Shown here: positions 52,114 to 61,818 of the stretch, piece by piece
Layout: each line of letters begins with the position of its first letter
How positions within the stretch are numbered: the first letter of the stretch is position 1
Origin: WHUA01 sp963711215
GTDB taxonomy: Bacteria; Pseudomonadota; Alphaproteobacteria; UBA8366
Reading direction: 5' to 3'
Assembly (NCBI GenBank): GCA_963711215.1
Contig: CAVQDH010000012.1
Span: 124,001 to 188,000, forward strand
DNA: 64,000 nucleotides
Notes under the pieces: model-generated
The model's input: the letters and a program-made list of their open reading frames with translations, nothing else
Database searches by the model: none
What the model was told of the DNA's origin: nothing
Made by a program: the position numbers and the translations under genes

Positions 52114-53190
52114 ATGCGCATCGTCTATCACCTGCCGAACGACGACCTGTGGAAGGCGCAGGCCGCCGCGATCGCCTGCGAGCAGGCCGGCTTCGACGGC
52201 GTCGTCGCGCTCGAGAACGCGCACGGGCCCTTCCCGCCGCTCGCGGTCGCCGCGATGGCGACCAAGCGCATCCAGATCGGCACCGGCGTCGCCATCGCCT
52301 TCCCGCGCAGCCCGACCATCATGGCGCACGCCGCCTGGGACCTGAACAAGGCGACGAACGGCCGCTTCTATCTCGGCCTCGGCTCGCAGGTGCGCGGCCA
52401 TAACGAGCGGCGCTACGGCATCCAATGGACGCCGCCGGCGCCGCGCATGCGCGACTATATCGGCGCGGTACGCGCGGTTTGGCGCGCCTGGGAGACGGAA
52501 GAGCCGATCGACTATCACAGCGCGCACTACACGCTGACCTTGACGACGCCCAACTTCTCGCCGCGGCCGCTCGGCCTGCCGCGCATCCCGATCGCCATGT
52601 CCGCCGTGGGCCCGGCCATGCTGAAGGTCGCGGGCGAGGTCGCCGACGGCGCCCGCCTGCATCCCTTCAGCACGCGCCGCTACATGGACGAGGTCTCGCT
52701 CAAGCGCATCCAGGTCGGGCTCGACGTCCATGGCCGGTCCCGCCAGGCCTTCGAGGTCGTCGCCGGCAGCTTCATCGCCACCGGCGCGAATGAAGAAGAA
52801 GTCGCCAAGATGCGCGAGTACATCCGCTTCCGCGTCGCCTTCTACTGCTCGACGCGCGCCTACTGGCACGTGCTGGCGCTGGACGGCATGGAGGATCTCG
52901 GCCTCAAGCTCCGCTCGTACCCGAAGGAAGGCCGCTGGAGCGAGATGGCGGCGCTGATCCCGAACGACGTGCTGGAGATGTTCGCCACCGTGGCGACCTA
53001 TGACCGGCTGGCCGGCGCGATCGAGAAGCGCTATGGCGGGCTCGCCGACACGCTGTCGCTGTTCATCCCGCCGCACACCGACCCGCTGCCGCTGAAGGAC
53101 GTGATGCAGGACATCCAGCGCATCCCGACGCCGTTCAAAGGCTACGCACCGACTGGGACGACGGGGCCGAAGCGGCAGGCGGCGGGGTGA
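52114..53190 (+). CDS. LLM-class flavin-dependent oxidoreductase
   Basis: 358 residues, intact. AGGGAGG precedes the ATG at 52114. The luciferase-like TIM barrel is shown by ACEQAGFDGVVALENAHGPFPPL in pieces, RIQIGTGVAIAFPRSP, NGRFYLGLGSQVRGHNERRYG and IPIAMSAVGPAMLKVAGEVADG. It uses FMN or F420; the F420-type TIGR03617 group is the closest I recognise. The substrate is not predictable. Confidence 0.88.
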   Translation: MRIVYHLPNDDLWKAQAAAIACEQAGFDGVVALENAHGPFPPLAVAAMATKRIQIGTGVAIAFPRSPTIMAHAAWDLNKATNGRFYLGLGSQVRGHNERRYGIQWTPPAPRMRDYIGAVRAVWRAWETEEPIDYHSAHYTLTLTTPNFSPRPLGLPRIPIAMSAVGPAMLKVAGEVADGARLHPFSTRRYMDEVSLKRIQVGLDVHGRSRQAFEVVAGSFIATGANEEEVAKMREYIRFRVAFYCSTRAYWHVLALDGMEDLGLKLRSYPKEGRWSEMAALIPNDVLEMFATVATYDRLAGAIEKRYGGLADTLSLFIPPHTDPLPLKDVMQDIQRIPTPFKGYAPTGTTGPKRQAAG

Positions 53191-53193
53191 AGC

Positions 53194-53280
53194 GGCCTCG
53201 CCCTTCGACAGGCTCAGGGTGAGGCCGACACTTCCGTTCGAGCAAAATGCTTGCCTCATGCTGAGCTTGTCGAAGCATGA
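53194..53280. repeat. Pair of GACAGGCTCAG-type hairpins
   Basis: GGCCTC...GAGGCC (53194-53226) carries CTTCGACAGGCTCAG, and TCATGCT...AGCATGA (53256-53280) carries the reverse, CTGAGCTTGTCGAAG. It is the same element family as at 44205-44281, here in the gap before a crotonase gene. Confidence 0.7.
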
Positions 53281-53367
53281 AAACGCTCGGTCGGCGCCCC
53301 GCTCTCGCCATCGCCGCGCCCGCCTGTATACTTCTAGCAACGCACAAGACACCCCGGAGAACCCCCG

Positions 53368-54141
53368 ATGCCCGAATTCTGCAAGGCCGAACGCGACGGC
53401 CATGTCCTGATCGTCACCATCGACCGGCCGGAGCGCATGAACGCGCTGCATTCGCCCGCGCATTACGAGCTGTCGGAGATCTTCGACACTTTCGACAACG
53501 ATCCGGAGCTCTGGGTCGCCATCCTGACCGGCGCCGGCGAGCGCGCCTTCAGCGCGGGCAACGACCTGAAATGGCAGGCCGAGGGCGGCACGCGGACGCG
53601 CCCGGCGACCGGCTTCGGCGGCATCACCTTCCGCTACGACCGGGCCAAGCCGCTGATCGCCGCGGTCAACGGCATCGCCATGGGCGGCGGCTTCGAGCTG
53701 GCGCTGGCGGCCGACATCATCATCGCCGCCGAGAACGCGATCTTCGCGCTGCCGGAGCCGCTGGTGGGCCTGGCCGCGCTGGCGGGCGGACTGCACCGGC
53801 TGCCGCGCCAGATCCCGATGAAGCAGGCGATGGGCATGATCCTGACCGGCCGCCGCGTGCCCGCGAAGGAAGGCTACCAGCTCGGCTTCGTCACCGAGGT
53901 CGTGCCCGAGGGCCAGGCGCTGACCGCCGCCAAGCGCTGGGCCGCCGACATCCTGAAATGCTCGCCCTTGTCGATCCGCGCCAGCATCGAGGTGGTGCGC
54001 GAGGGCATGAAGCACGCCTCGGTCGAGGACGCGATCAACGGCCAATACTACGCCGTCGACGCCATGCGCGAGAGCGAGGATTTCATCGAGGGCCCGAAGG
54101 CGTTCGCGGAGAAGCGCAAGCCGGCGTGGAAGGGGCGGTAG
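53368..54141 (+). CDS. Enoyl-CoA hydratase/isomerase family protein
   Basis: 257 residues, intact. Crotonase fold with oxyanion-hole segments GAGERAFSAGNDLKW and VNGIAMGGGFELALAADIIIA; FALPEPLVGLAALAGGLHRLPR carries the region of the catalytic glutamates. The CaiD-like pattern suggests a CoA-linked substrate. It lies after the LLM oxidoreductase gene; co-transcription is possible across the repeat pair. Confidence 0.92.
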   Translation: MPEFCKAERDGHVLIVTIDRPERMNALHSPAHYELSEIFDTFDNDPELWVAILTGAGERAFSAGNDLKWQAEGGTRTRPATGFGGITFRYDRAKPLIAAVNGIAMGGGFELALAADIIIAAENAIFALPEPLVGLAALAGGLHRLPRQIPMKQAMGMILTGRRVPAKEGYQLGFVTEVVPEGQALTAAKRWAADILKCSPLSIRASIEVVREGMKHASVEDAINGQYYAVDAMRESEDFIEGPKAFAEKRKPAWKGR

Positions 54142-54436
54142 GGAGCCTATTTATTTCGGCGAGCCAATCCTGGCCGCCGTGCAGCATGCGAATGACAACG
54201 ACCGCGGATCGCTCGATACGGTAGACGACAATGTAGGGTGTTCCGGCCACGACCAGTTCGCGGGTTCCTCGTACCCGGCCTGTCCGTGCGCTTTCCGGAA
54301 AATCCGCAAGCCGCGACACGGCCGACCTCGATCGCGATCGCCGAGGCTGATTGCGACCGCGGGATTTCGCTCAGGCGATGTAGGCAAGCTGGCTTTCGCG
54401 ATTGTGCTCGGCCTCCGGCAGCCCTTCGATCTTCAC
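54083..54436 (-). CDS. ParE/RelE-family toxin (several frame breaks)
   Basis: About 95-115 residues after repair. The GTG at 54436 overlaps the antitoxin TGA. The N-terminal MKIEGLPEAEHNRESQLAYIA, the middle ERNPAVAISLGD and the end SRLADFPESARTGRVRGTREL with TPYIVVYRIER and ILHG-like RMLHGGQDWL are in different frames. Breaks near 54373, 54326 and 54312 are each explained by one extra base. The first in-frame stop is at 54083, but TAA/TAG at 54147-54153 one frame away is a likelier end. It may be decayed. Confidence 0.7.
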
Positions 54437-54742
54437 GCTTTCTTGCGGCCGGTCTTTCCGCGTGTGCGTTTCACAAATTCGGCCCGCTGACGGCGCCAAT
54501 TCGCCTGGACTGTCTCATGCGGAATGCGTCGCACCGACGGGTCATCCGCCTCGCGTATCCCCTGCTCGACTTGCGCCCGAAACCACGCGTCGTGCTCTTG
54601 TCCATCCCGCTGCCGTTGCACCGCCTCACGCATGAGAACACGCAAGAGCTGAGCCGCCGTGCGGTCACTGCGCTTTCGCAGCTTCGGCAAACGCGATTTT
54701 CAAGTCGTCATCGACCCGGAACGTAAAAGTGGACTGGGTCAC
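54433..54742 (-). CDS. Ribbon-helix-helix antitoxin (frame break near 54668)
   Basis: About 102 residues after repair. The GTG at 54742 starts TQSTFTFRVDDDLKIAFAEAAKAQ, a MetJ/Arc-type strand and helix. After one extra T near 54668 it continues DRTAAQLLRVLMREAV and a charged tail ending GKTGRKKA that would bind the toxin. The stop overlaps the toxin start by 4 bases. Confidence 0.75.
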
Positions 54743-54912
54743 AAGGGCACCACGTGTAATACCAATGATGTAATATGTAACACATACGGCCCCAATATTC
54801 AACGTGCAGTAAACCTCGACATCCCGCCCCTCCCCGCCTACATAGCCCTTACCGCCCGCCGCCACCGCCGAATGCCTTCCGGCGCCCCGTCCCATAGGGT
54901 ATCGTCCCCCGC

Positions 54913-55888
<976 letters not shown>

Positions 55889-55892
<4 letters not shown>

Positions 55893-56650
55893 ACCTCTAC
55901 GGCCTGTCGGCGATCTACCGCTTCGAGATGGCGCGCACCCGGCGCACGCTGCTGCAGAGCATCGTCGCGCCGGTGATCTCGACCGCGCTCTACTTCGTCG
56001 TGTTCGGCGCGGCGATCGGCAGCCGCATCAGCCATGTCGAGGGCGTGAGCTACGGCGCTTTCATCGTGCCCGGGCTGATCATGCTGTCGCTGCTGATGCA
56101 GAGCATCTCCAACGCCTCCTTCGCGATCTACTTCCCGAAATTCACCGGCACGATCTTCGAGCTGCTGTCGGCGCCGATCTCCTATTTCGAGGTCGCAGCG
56201 GCCTATGTCGGCGCGGCGGCGACCAAGTCGCTCATGCTCGGCCTGATCATCCTGGCGACCTCATGGTTCTTCGTGCCGGTGCGGATCGACCACCCGGTCT
56301 GGATGCTGCTCTTCCTGGTGCTCACCTCGGTGTCGTTCAGCCTGTTCGGCTTCATCATCGGCATCTGGGCCGACAATTTCGAGAAGCTGCAGGTCATCCC
56401 GCTGCTGGTGGTCACACCGCTCACCTTCCTCGGCGGCAGCTTCTATTCCATCCACATGCTGCCGCCGATCTGGCAGAAGCTCACGCTGCTCAACCCCGTG
56501 GTCTACCTGGTCAGCGGCTTCCGCTGGAGCTTCTACGGCATCGCCGACGTCAGCGTCGGCGTCAGCCTCGGCATGACGCTCGCCTTCCTCGCCGGATGCC
56601 TGGCCCTGGTCGGCTGGATCTTCAAGACGGGGTACCGGCTGAAGAGCTGA
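55889..56650 (+). CDS. ABC-2-type transporter permease
   Basis: 253 residues, intact, with six hydrophobic segments. The ABC-2 signature is in VVTPLTFLGGSFYSIHMLPPIWQ and NPVVYLVSGFRWSFYG (YadH type). With the preceding ATPase it forms an exporter of unknown substrate. Confidence 0.93.
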
Positions 56651-56703
56651 CAGTGCACCCAGTGCATTGACGCAGTGCACATTGTGCACTATTATTGATT
56701 TAC

Positions 56704-56895
56704 ATGCCGACCGTGGTCGAACTGCCGAAATGCAAGATTCAAGTCTATGCCGGCGACCACGCGCCGCCGCATTTCAAGATCTACGGACCAGGATCGAACG
56801 CCAATGTCGCCATCGAAGCGCTCGAATGGGCGTCCCACCCGGAAAACCGTGCACTTCTCCGCGCAACGTGGAACAAGCTCAACGAACACGGCTGA
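56704..56895 (+). CDS. DUF4160 protein
   Basis: 63 residues, intact. It begins MPTVVELPKCKIQVYAGDHAPPHFKI, the DUF4160 signature with the PPHFH-like histidine, and ends LLRATWNKLNEHG. It is followed by a DUF2442 protein with which its 3' end overlaps. Such pairs resemble toxin-antitoxin modules, but activity is not established here. Confidence 0.82.
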   Translation: MPTVVELPKCKIQVYAGDHAPPHFKIYGPGSNANVAIEALEWASHPENRALLRATWNKLNEHG

Positions 56896-57364
56896 TCGGG
56901 AGGAGCTCCCCCTGCTCCGGTCGGTGCGCGTAATCGACCTTTACCGCATCGCCGTCGTATGGCGAAACGGCGGCACAGCCGAAGTCGATCTCGCACCGCA
57001 CGTCCTGCGTTACGCGATCTATCGGCCATTGCGGGACGATCTGGATGCGTTCAGGAAAGCGGAAGTGATCGACGGCGGCGTTGCTGTCGCCTGGCCGGAC
57101 CTCGACATCGATATCTCTGCGGACGCGATCGCCGCGCTGCATCGCTCCCAGTCAATGACGGCCGGTGAGTTTCGCGAACGCCTCAAGCGACTGGGCCTGA
57201 GCTTTGATGCCGCAGCGGCATCGTTCGACATAAGCCGCCGGGAGGATCGCTTATTTCTCGATTGGCGCCAAACCAATCCCCCGCCACGTGTCCTTGCGCT
57301 CCGCGGCTTCGAAGAGGCGTTGGGCGGCATCCATAGGCGACATCTCTTTCACCAATGGATGTAA
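56849..57364 (+). CDS. DUF2442 protein with C-terminal helix-turn-helix-like part
   Basis: About 171 residues from a GTG at 56849 that overlaps DUF4160; a start nearer to 56914 is also possible. The DUF2442 domain is LLRSVRVIDLYRIAVVWRNGGTAEVDL in pieces with AWPDLDIDISADAI. The end (EFRERLKRLGLSFDAAAASFDISRR) looks like an Xre-type helix-turn-helix. Shifting frame near 57243 for about 45 bases gives EIAYFSIGAKPIPRHV, a better match, so two compensating indels are likely. Confidence 0.7.
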   Translation: MHFSAQRGTSSTNTADREELPLLRSVRVIDLYRIAVVWRNGGTAEVDLAPHVLRYAIYRPLRDDLDAFRKAEVIDGGVAVAWPDLDIDISADAIAALHRSQSMTAGEFRERLKRLGLSFDAAAASFDISRREDRLFLDWRQTNPPPRVLALRGFEEALGGIHRRHLFHQWM

Positions 57365-57486
57365 GGCTGTGTATGGGCGCTCCTGCAGCCTCGCGAACCT
57401 CCGCCGCAGGTTGACATAGCTCACAGCCGCCCTGCCCCGGCTGCGCTAGGAAAAGCGGCGATTTTCGAACCGGATGGGGAAAAGGC

Positions 57487-57795
57487 ATGAAGACCGCGGT
57501 ATTCGTCGCGTTCCTCGCTTTCGCGGGCGCGCTTGCCGGCACGCCGGCCCTGGCGGCGCCGGCCGATAACGGACGGCAAACGCTGGCGCAGGGCGGATCC
57601 CGCTGCGGCGCCCCGCCGATGAAGCCGACGAGCTGTCTCACCGGCACCTGGGTATGCCATTGCCAGGGCAGCGGCCAGATCTGCGACTGGGAGCTGATCG
57701 GCTGCGAGTCCGTGCCCGGCACGCCGCGCCGGCCCGATCAGCCCCGATCCGGTTACGATTCCCCCCCGTTGTGGCCGAATACGCCGGACCGTTGA
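57487..57795 (+). CDS. Small secreted cysteine-rich protein
   Basis: 102 residues, intact. The signal peptide (about 1-23) ends at PALA-AP. The mature part has six cysteines (RCGAPP, SCLTG, VCHCQ, ICDW, IGC) followed by a Pro-rich tail. No family recognised. Six cysteines suggest disulfides or a metal site in the periplasm. Confidence 0.7.
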   Translation: MKTAVFVAFLAFAGALAGTPALAAPADNGRQTLAQGGSRCGAPPMKPTSCLTGTWVCHCQGSGQICDWELIGCESVPGTPRRPDQPRSGYDSPPLWPNTPDR

Positions 57796-58017
57796 CAACG
57801 GCTCTCGGCTTTCCGTCAGTCGATGCCACGTATTAAGCGTGGCGTGACGGTATGCATGTAATCTTCCGTTAGCGCGTTACCCGATTCTGCGGATGGAGAC
57901 CGGGGAACGGCGGCCGCGAGACCACGATCAATTCTGCTCGCCGGCCCTTGCCGCACCGGCGAATCCGGCATAAACCGCGCATCCTCCTTCCCATCCGAAC
58001 CAAGGCTCAATCCCCCC

Positions 58018-58879
58018 ATGCACTGGACTCCCCGCCGTGAACGGTTTCGCGCCCTGCTGGCCGGAAACACCTGCGTCAACCCGGGCTCGGTCTTCGATCC
58101 GCTGTCGGCGCGCATCGCCGAGGATCTCGGCTATCCGGTCGGCATTCTCGCCGGATCGGTCGCCTCGATGGCGGTGCTCGGCGCGCCCGATCTCATCCTG
58201 CTCACCCTCGGCGAGCTGGCGCAGCAGTGCCTCCGCATCGGACGCGCGGGCAGCCTGCCGCTGATCGTCGACGCCGACCACGGCTACGGCAACGCGCTGA
58301 ACGTGCGGCGCACCGTGGAGGAGCTGGAGACCGCCGGCGTCGCCGCGCTGTCGATCGAGGATACCCTGCTGCCGCAAGCCTTCGGGGCGGGTCGGCAAAG
58401 CGCAGCTGATCAGCATCGAGGAAGGCGTCGGCAAGATGAAGGCCGCGCTGGACGCGCGCCAGGACCCGTCGCTGGTGATCGCGGGCCGCACCGGCGCCGC
58501 CGGGATCACCGGCATCGAGGACGCGATCGAGCGCGCCAAGGCTTACGAGGAAGCCGGCGTCGACGCGCTGTTCATGGTCGGCATCCGCAACCACGAGGAG
58601 CTCGGCGCGCTGCGCGCCCATGTCAAGCTGCCGATCATCCTGGCGCATGGCGGGCAAGCGCTGTCGGACCTCGACTATCTCGCCGGCCTCGGCGTGCGGG
58701 TGCGCCTGCAGCCGCATCTGCCGATCCAGGCGGCGGTCCAGGCGATCTACGCGACGATGAAGGCGTTGCGCGACGGCGCGGCGCCGGGCGACGTCGCCGG
58801 GATCGCGCCGGGCGAGCTGATGAAGCAGGTCACCCGCGATGCCGATTACCGGGGCTGGATGAAAGCCTTCCTCGGCTGA
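58018..58879 (+). CDS. Oxaloacetate decarboxylase-like protein of the isocitrate lyase/PEP mutase family (frame break near 58388)
   Basis: About 286 residues after repair. The close match in pattern is Pseudomonas PA4872: NPGSVFDPLSARIAEDLG, AGSVASMAVLGAPDL, DADHGYGNALNVRRTVEELE and IEDTLLPQAFG. One extra G near 58388 splits FGRVG from KAQLISIEEGVGKM. PA4872 acts on oxaloacetate. The lyase signature KKCGH is absent. It converges on the dioxygenase gene. Confidence 0.87.
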
Positions 58880-58888
58880 CGCGGGGCT

Positions 58889-59794
58889 TCAGGCCGCCGC
58901 CGCGCGGCCCTTACGATCGAGGGATGGCTGGTCGAGATACGGCCGGTCGCCGCAGATCGTCACCCGGTGCATCTCGCGCCGCTGGCCGTGATAGTCGTTC
59001 AGCGCGTAATGCTGGGTGCAGCGGTTGTCCCACAGCGCCAGCGAGCCGTTATGCCAGCGGAAGCGGCAGGTGAACTCCGGCCGCACCGCATGCGCGTAGA
59101 GATAGTCGAGCAGCGGCCGGCTCTCCGCCTCGGTCCAGCCCTGGAAGCGCTGGGTGAAGACGTGGTTGACGAACAGCGCCTTCCGTCCGGTGGCCGGATG
59201 GGTGCGGATGACCGGATGCTCGACCAGTTTCTCCGCCTCCGCGCCGACGCGGATCTTCATCGAGCGGCTGCCCTGCCCCTGGCGCATCGTCGTCCGGCTC
59301 TCCAGCCCATAGGCGCGCGACGCGCTGTGCAGCGCGGTCAGGCCGAGCAGCATTTGCTTCATGCCGTCGGACAGCGCCTCGTAGGCGGCGTACATGTTGG
59401 CGAACATCGTGTCGCCGCCGTAGGCCGGCGTCTCGAGCGCATAGAGCGCCGAGCCCAGCGCCGGCTTCTCATAGAAGGTCACGTCGGAATGCCAGGTGCC
59501 GCCGAAATTGCCGGCGCGGTCCTCCGCCTCCTTGACGACCGGCATCACCTCGGGATGCGCGTCGAGCCCCTTCGCGTAAGGATGCACGTCGAGCGGGCCG
59601 AAGCGCCGCGCGAAGGCGAGATGCTGGTCCGGCGTCAGGCGCTGGCCGCGGAAGAAGATGACGAGATGCGCGTGGAAGGCGTCCAGCACCTCGCCGAAGG
59701 TCGCGTCGTCGAGCGGCCGCGACAGGTCGATTCCGCCGATCTCGGCGCCGAGCGCGCCCGCGATCGGGCTCACGTCGATACTGCGGTAGGTCAT
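58889..59794 (-). CDS. TauD/TfdA-family 2-oxoglutarate-dependent dioxygenase
   Basis: 301 residues, intact. Iron ligands His and Asp in GGTWHSDVTFYEKPA and the distal His in NRCTQHYALNDYHG; the 2-oxoglutarate arginine is in QRREMHRVTICG. The ATG at 59794 overlaps the TRAP permease stop, so it is co-transcribed with the transporter. It probably acts on the compound taken up. The natural substrate (taurine-like sulfonate, phenoxyacetate-like or other) is not predictable. Confidence 0.92.
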   Translation of the reverse strand: MTYRSIDVSPIAGALGAEIGGIDLSRPLDDATFGEVLDAFHAHLVIFFRGQRLTPDQHLAFARRFGPLDVHPYAKGLDAHPEVMPVVKEAEDRAGNFGGTWHSDVTFYEKPALGSALYALETPAYGGDTMFANMYAAYEALSDGMKQMLLGLTALHSASRAYGLESRTTMRQGQGSRSMKIRVGAEAEKLVEHPVIRTHPATGRKALFVNHVFTQRFQGWTEAESRPLLDYLYAHAVRPEFTCRFRWHNGSLALWDNRCTQHYALNDYHGQRREMHRVTICGDRPYLDQPSLDRKGRAAAA

Positions 59795-61806
59795 GCCACC
59801 TCCTTCACGTCGGATGTCTGGATCGGGCGTTCTACCACGCCGATCCTGCGGTTGCGATACGCGGCGTAGGCCAGAACCGGGCCGCAGACGACGACCGCGA
59901 TGCCCGCCAGCTCGAGCGAGCTGATGCCCATCATCTTGCCGCCCGGGATCGGCGAACAGCATGCCGCCGACGCGACCACGAGCGCGCGGAAGAGCCAGCC
60001 GACCGGCCCGGTGCCGAGCAGCCCCACCCCGGCGACATAGCCTTGCAGCGCGCCCGCGATCAGGAAGGTGCCGAGCACGGCGGTCCCGAACACCATGACG
60101 ATGTTGTAGAGCGGCGCGTGCAGGATCAGCGCCGGGTTGAGCACGAAGAAGAACGGGATGAAGTAAATGATGCTGCCCAGCCGCATCGCCTCGAAGCCGG
60201 TCGCCATGGGGTTCGCCTTGGCGATGCTGGCCGCCGCATAAGCGCCGAGCGCGACCGGCGGGGTGATGAAGGAGATCATGCCCCAGTAGAGCATGAACAG
60301 GTGCACGGCGAGCGGGTCGAGCCCGGTCTTGACCAGCGCCGGCGCCAGGATGATGGCGAGGAAGATGTAGGCCGCCGTGACGGTCATCCCCATGCCCAGG
60401 ATGAAGCTGGTGATCGCGCCGGTGAGCAGCAGCAGGTAGGGCGAGCCGCCGGCGATGAAGACCAGGTCGTTGACCAGCGTCCCGGCCATGCCGGTGAGGA
60501 ACAGGCCGCCGACGATCAGGCCGATGCCGGCGAGCGTCGCGCTCAGCTCGGACAAAAGCTGGCCGATCGACTCGATCAGCTTGAGCGCGCCCGCCCCGTC
60601 CAGCCGTTGCTTCGGCAGGACCTGGTTGATCACCAGCAGCAACGCCGTCGCGTAATAGGGCGCGATCGCCTCCCGCTGCAGGTAGATCAGCATCCAGACC
60701 AGCGTCGCGAAGACGGCGATGTAGTACCAGCCGTCCTTGATCACCTGGCCAAGCTTGGGCAGCTCCTCCCGCGGCAGGCCGACCAGGCCGGTGCGCGCGG
60801 CGTAGCTGTCGATCTGCACGAACAGGCCGAGATAATAGAGGATCGAGGGAAGAATTGCCGCGACCGCCACGTCGACATAGGGAATGTTGAGGAAGGATGC
60901 CATGACGAAGGCGGTGGCGCCCATGATCGGCGGCATCAGCACGGCGCCGGTGGACGCGCAGGCCTCGACCCCGCCGGCGTAGCGTGCGCTGAAACCGGTC
61001 CGCTTCATGGCCGGGATCGACATCGATCCCGTCGTCAGCACGTTCGAGATCACGCTGCCGCTCATCGAGCCCATCAGGCCGCTGGCGAAGATCGCGACCT
61101 TCGCCGGCCCGCCGCGCACATGGCCGAGCAGCGCGAAGGACAGGTCGATGAAGAAGCGCCCGCCGCCGGTGTATTGCAGCGCCGCGCCGAACAGCAGGAA
61201 GCCGAACACCAGCTCGCCGAAGGCGCGCATCGGGATGCCGAGGATGCTTTCCTCGCTGGTGGCATGGTAGGCCGCGGTGTCGGCGAGCGATGCGGTCGCG
61301 CCGCCGATCACCTGCGGCAGCTTGTCGGCATAGAGCGGATAGAGCGAAAAGATCAGGATGATGGTGAAGATGACCCAGCCGCCGCTGCGCCGCACCGCCT
61401 CCAGGATCAGCAGCCAGAGAATGAAGCCGAGCACCATCGCCTGCGCCGGCGCGGCGTATTCCCAGCCGTCCGACAGGATCTCCCGCGAGCAGGTGAAGAA
61501 GTAGCCGCAGACGCCGGCCAGCGCCACGAACAGCAGCGCGTCATACCAGGGCACCCGGTCCAGGCTCGCGCCCTTGTAGGCGGGAAAGGTCAGGTAGACC
61601 TGCGGCACCAGCAAGCCGAGCAGCAGGTAGAGATACGCGTTGTCGAGCATGGTGTAGCCGACAAGCAGGTGCAGATTGAAAAGCTGATTGATCGACAACA
61701 GTATGGCGACCGTCGTCGCCGCGACGACCACCACGCGCCAGCCAAACGGAAGGCGGCGGAAGCGCCCTGCTTCCGCCGCCTCGAACGATCCGGAGCTCTC
61801 GCTCAT
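59791..61806 (-). CDS. TRAP transporter, fused 4TM/12TM permease (TAXI type)
   Basis: 671 residues, about 18 hydrophobic segments, with the DctQ and DctM parts fused. Seen: MSGSVISNVLTTGSMSIPAMKRTGF, GAVLMPPIMGATAFVMASFL and LGMGMTVTAAYIFLAI. Near 59950-59975 the frame reads AACCSPIPGGKMMG; the adjacent frame reads AAMLFADPGGKMMG, so a compensated indel pair is likely. It lies 12 bases after the binding protein gene. Confidence 0.94.
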   Translation of the reverse strand: MSESSGSFEAAEAGRFRRLPFGWRVVVVAATTVAILLSINQLFNLHLLVGYTMLDNAYLYLLLGLLVPQVYLTFPAYKGASLDRVPWYDALLFVALAGVCGYFFTCSREILSDGWEYAAPAQAMVLGFILWLLILEAVRRSGGWVIFTIILIFSLYPLYADKLPQVIGGATASLADTAAYHATSEESILGIPMRAFGELVFGFLLFGAALQYTGGGRFFIDLSFALLGHVRGGPAKVAIFASGLMGSMSGSVISNVLTTGSMSIPAMKRTGFSARYAGGVEACASTGAVLMPPIMGATAFVMASFLNIPYVDVAVAAILPSILYYLGLFVQIDSYAARTGLVGLPREELPKLGQVIKDGWYYIAVFATLVWMLIYLQREAIAPYYATALLLVINQVLPKQRLDGAGALKLIESIGQLLSELSATLAGIGLIVGGLFLTGMAGTLVNDLVFIAGGSPYLLLLTGAITSFILGMGMTVTAAYIFLAIILAPALVKTGLDPLAVHLFMLYWGMISFITPPVALGAYAAASIAKANPMATGFEAMRLGSIIYFIPFFFVLNPALILHAPLYNIVMVFGTAVLGTFLIAGALQGYVAGVGLLGTGPVGWLFRALVVASAACCSPIPGGKMMGISSLELAGIAVVVCGPVLAYAAYRNRRIGVVERPIQTSDVKEVA

Positions 61807-61818
61807 GACGTCGGCCCC

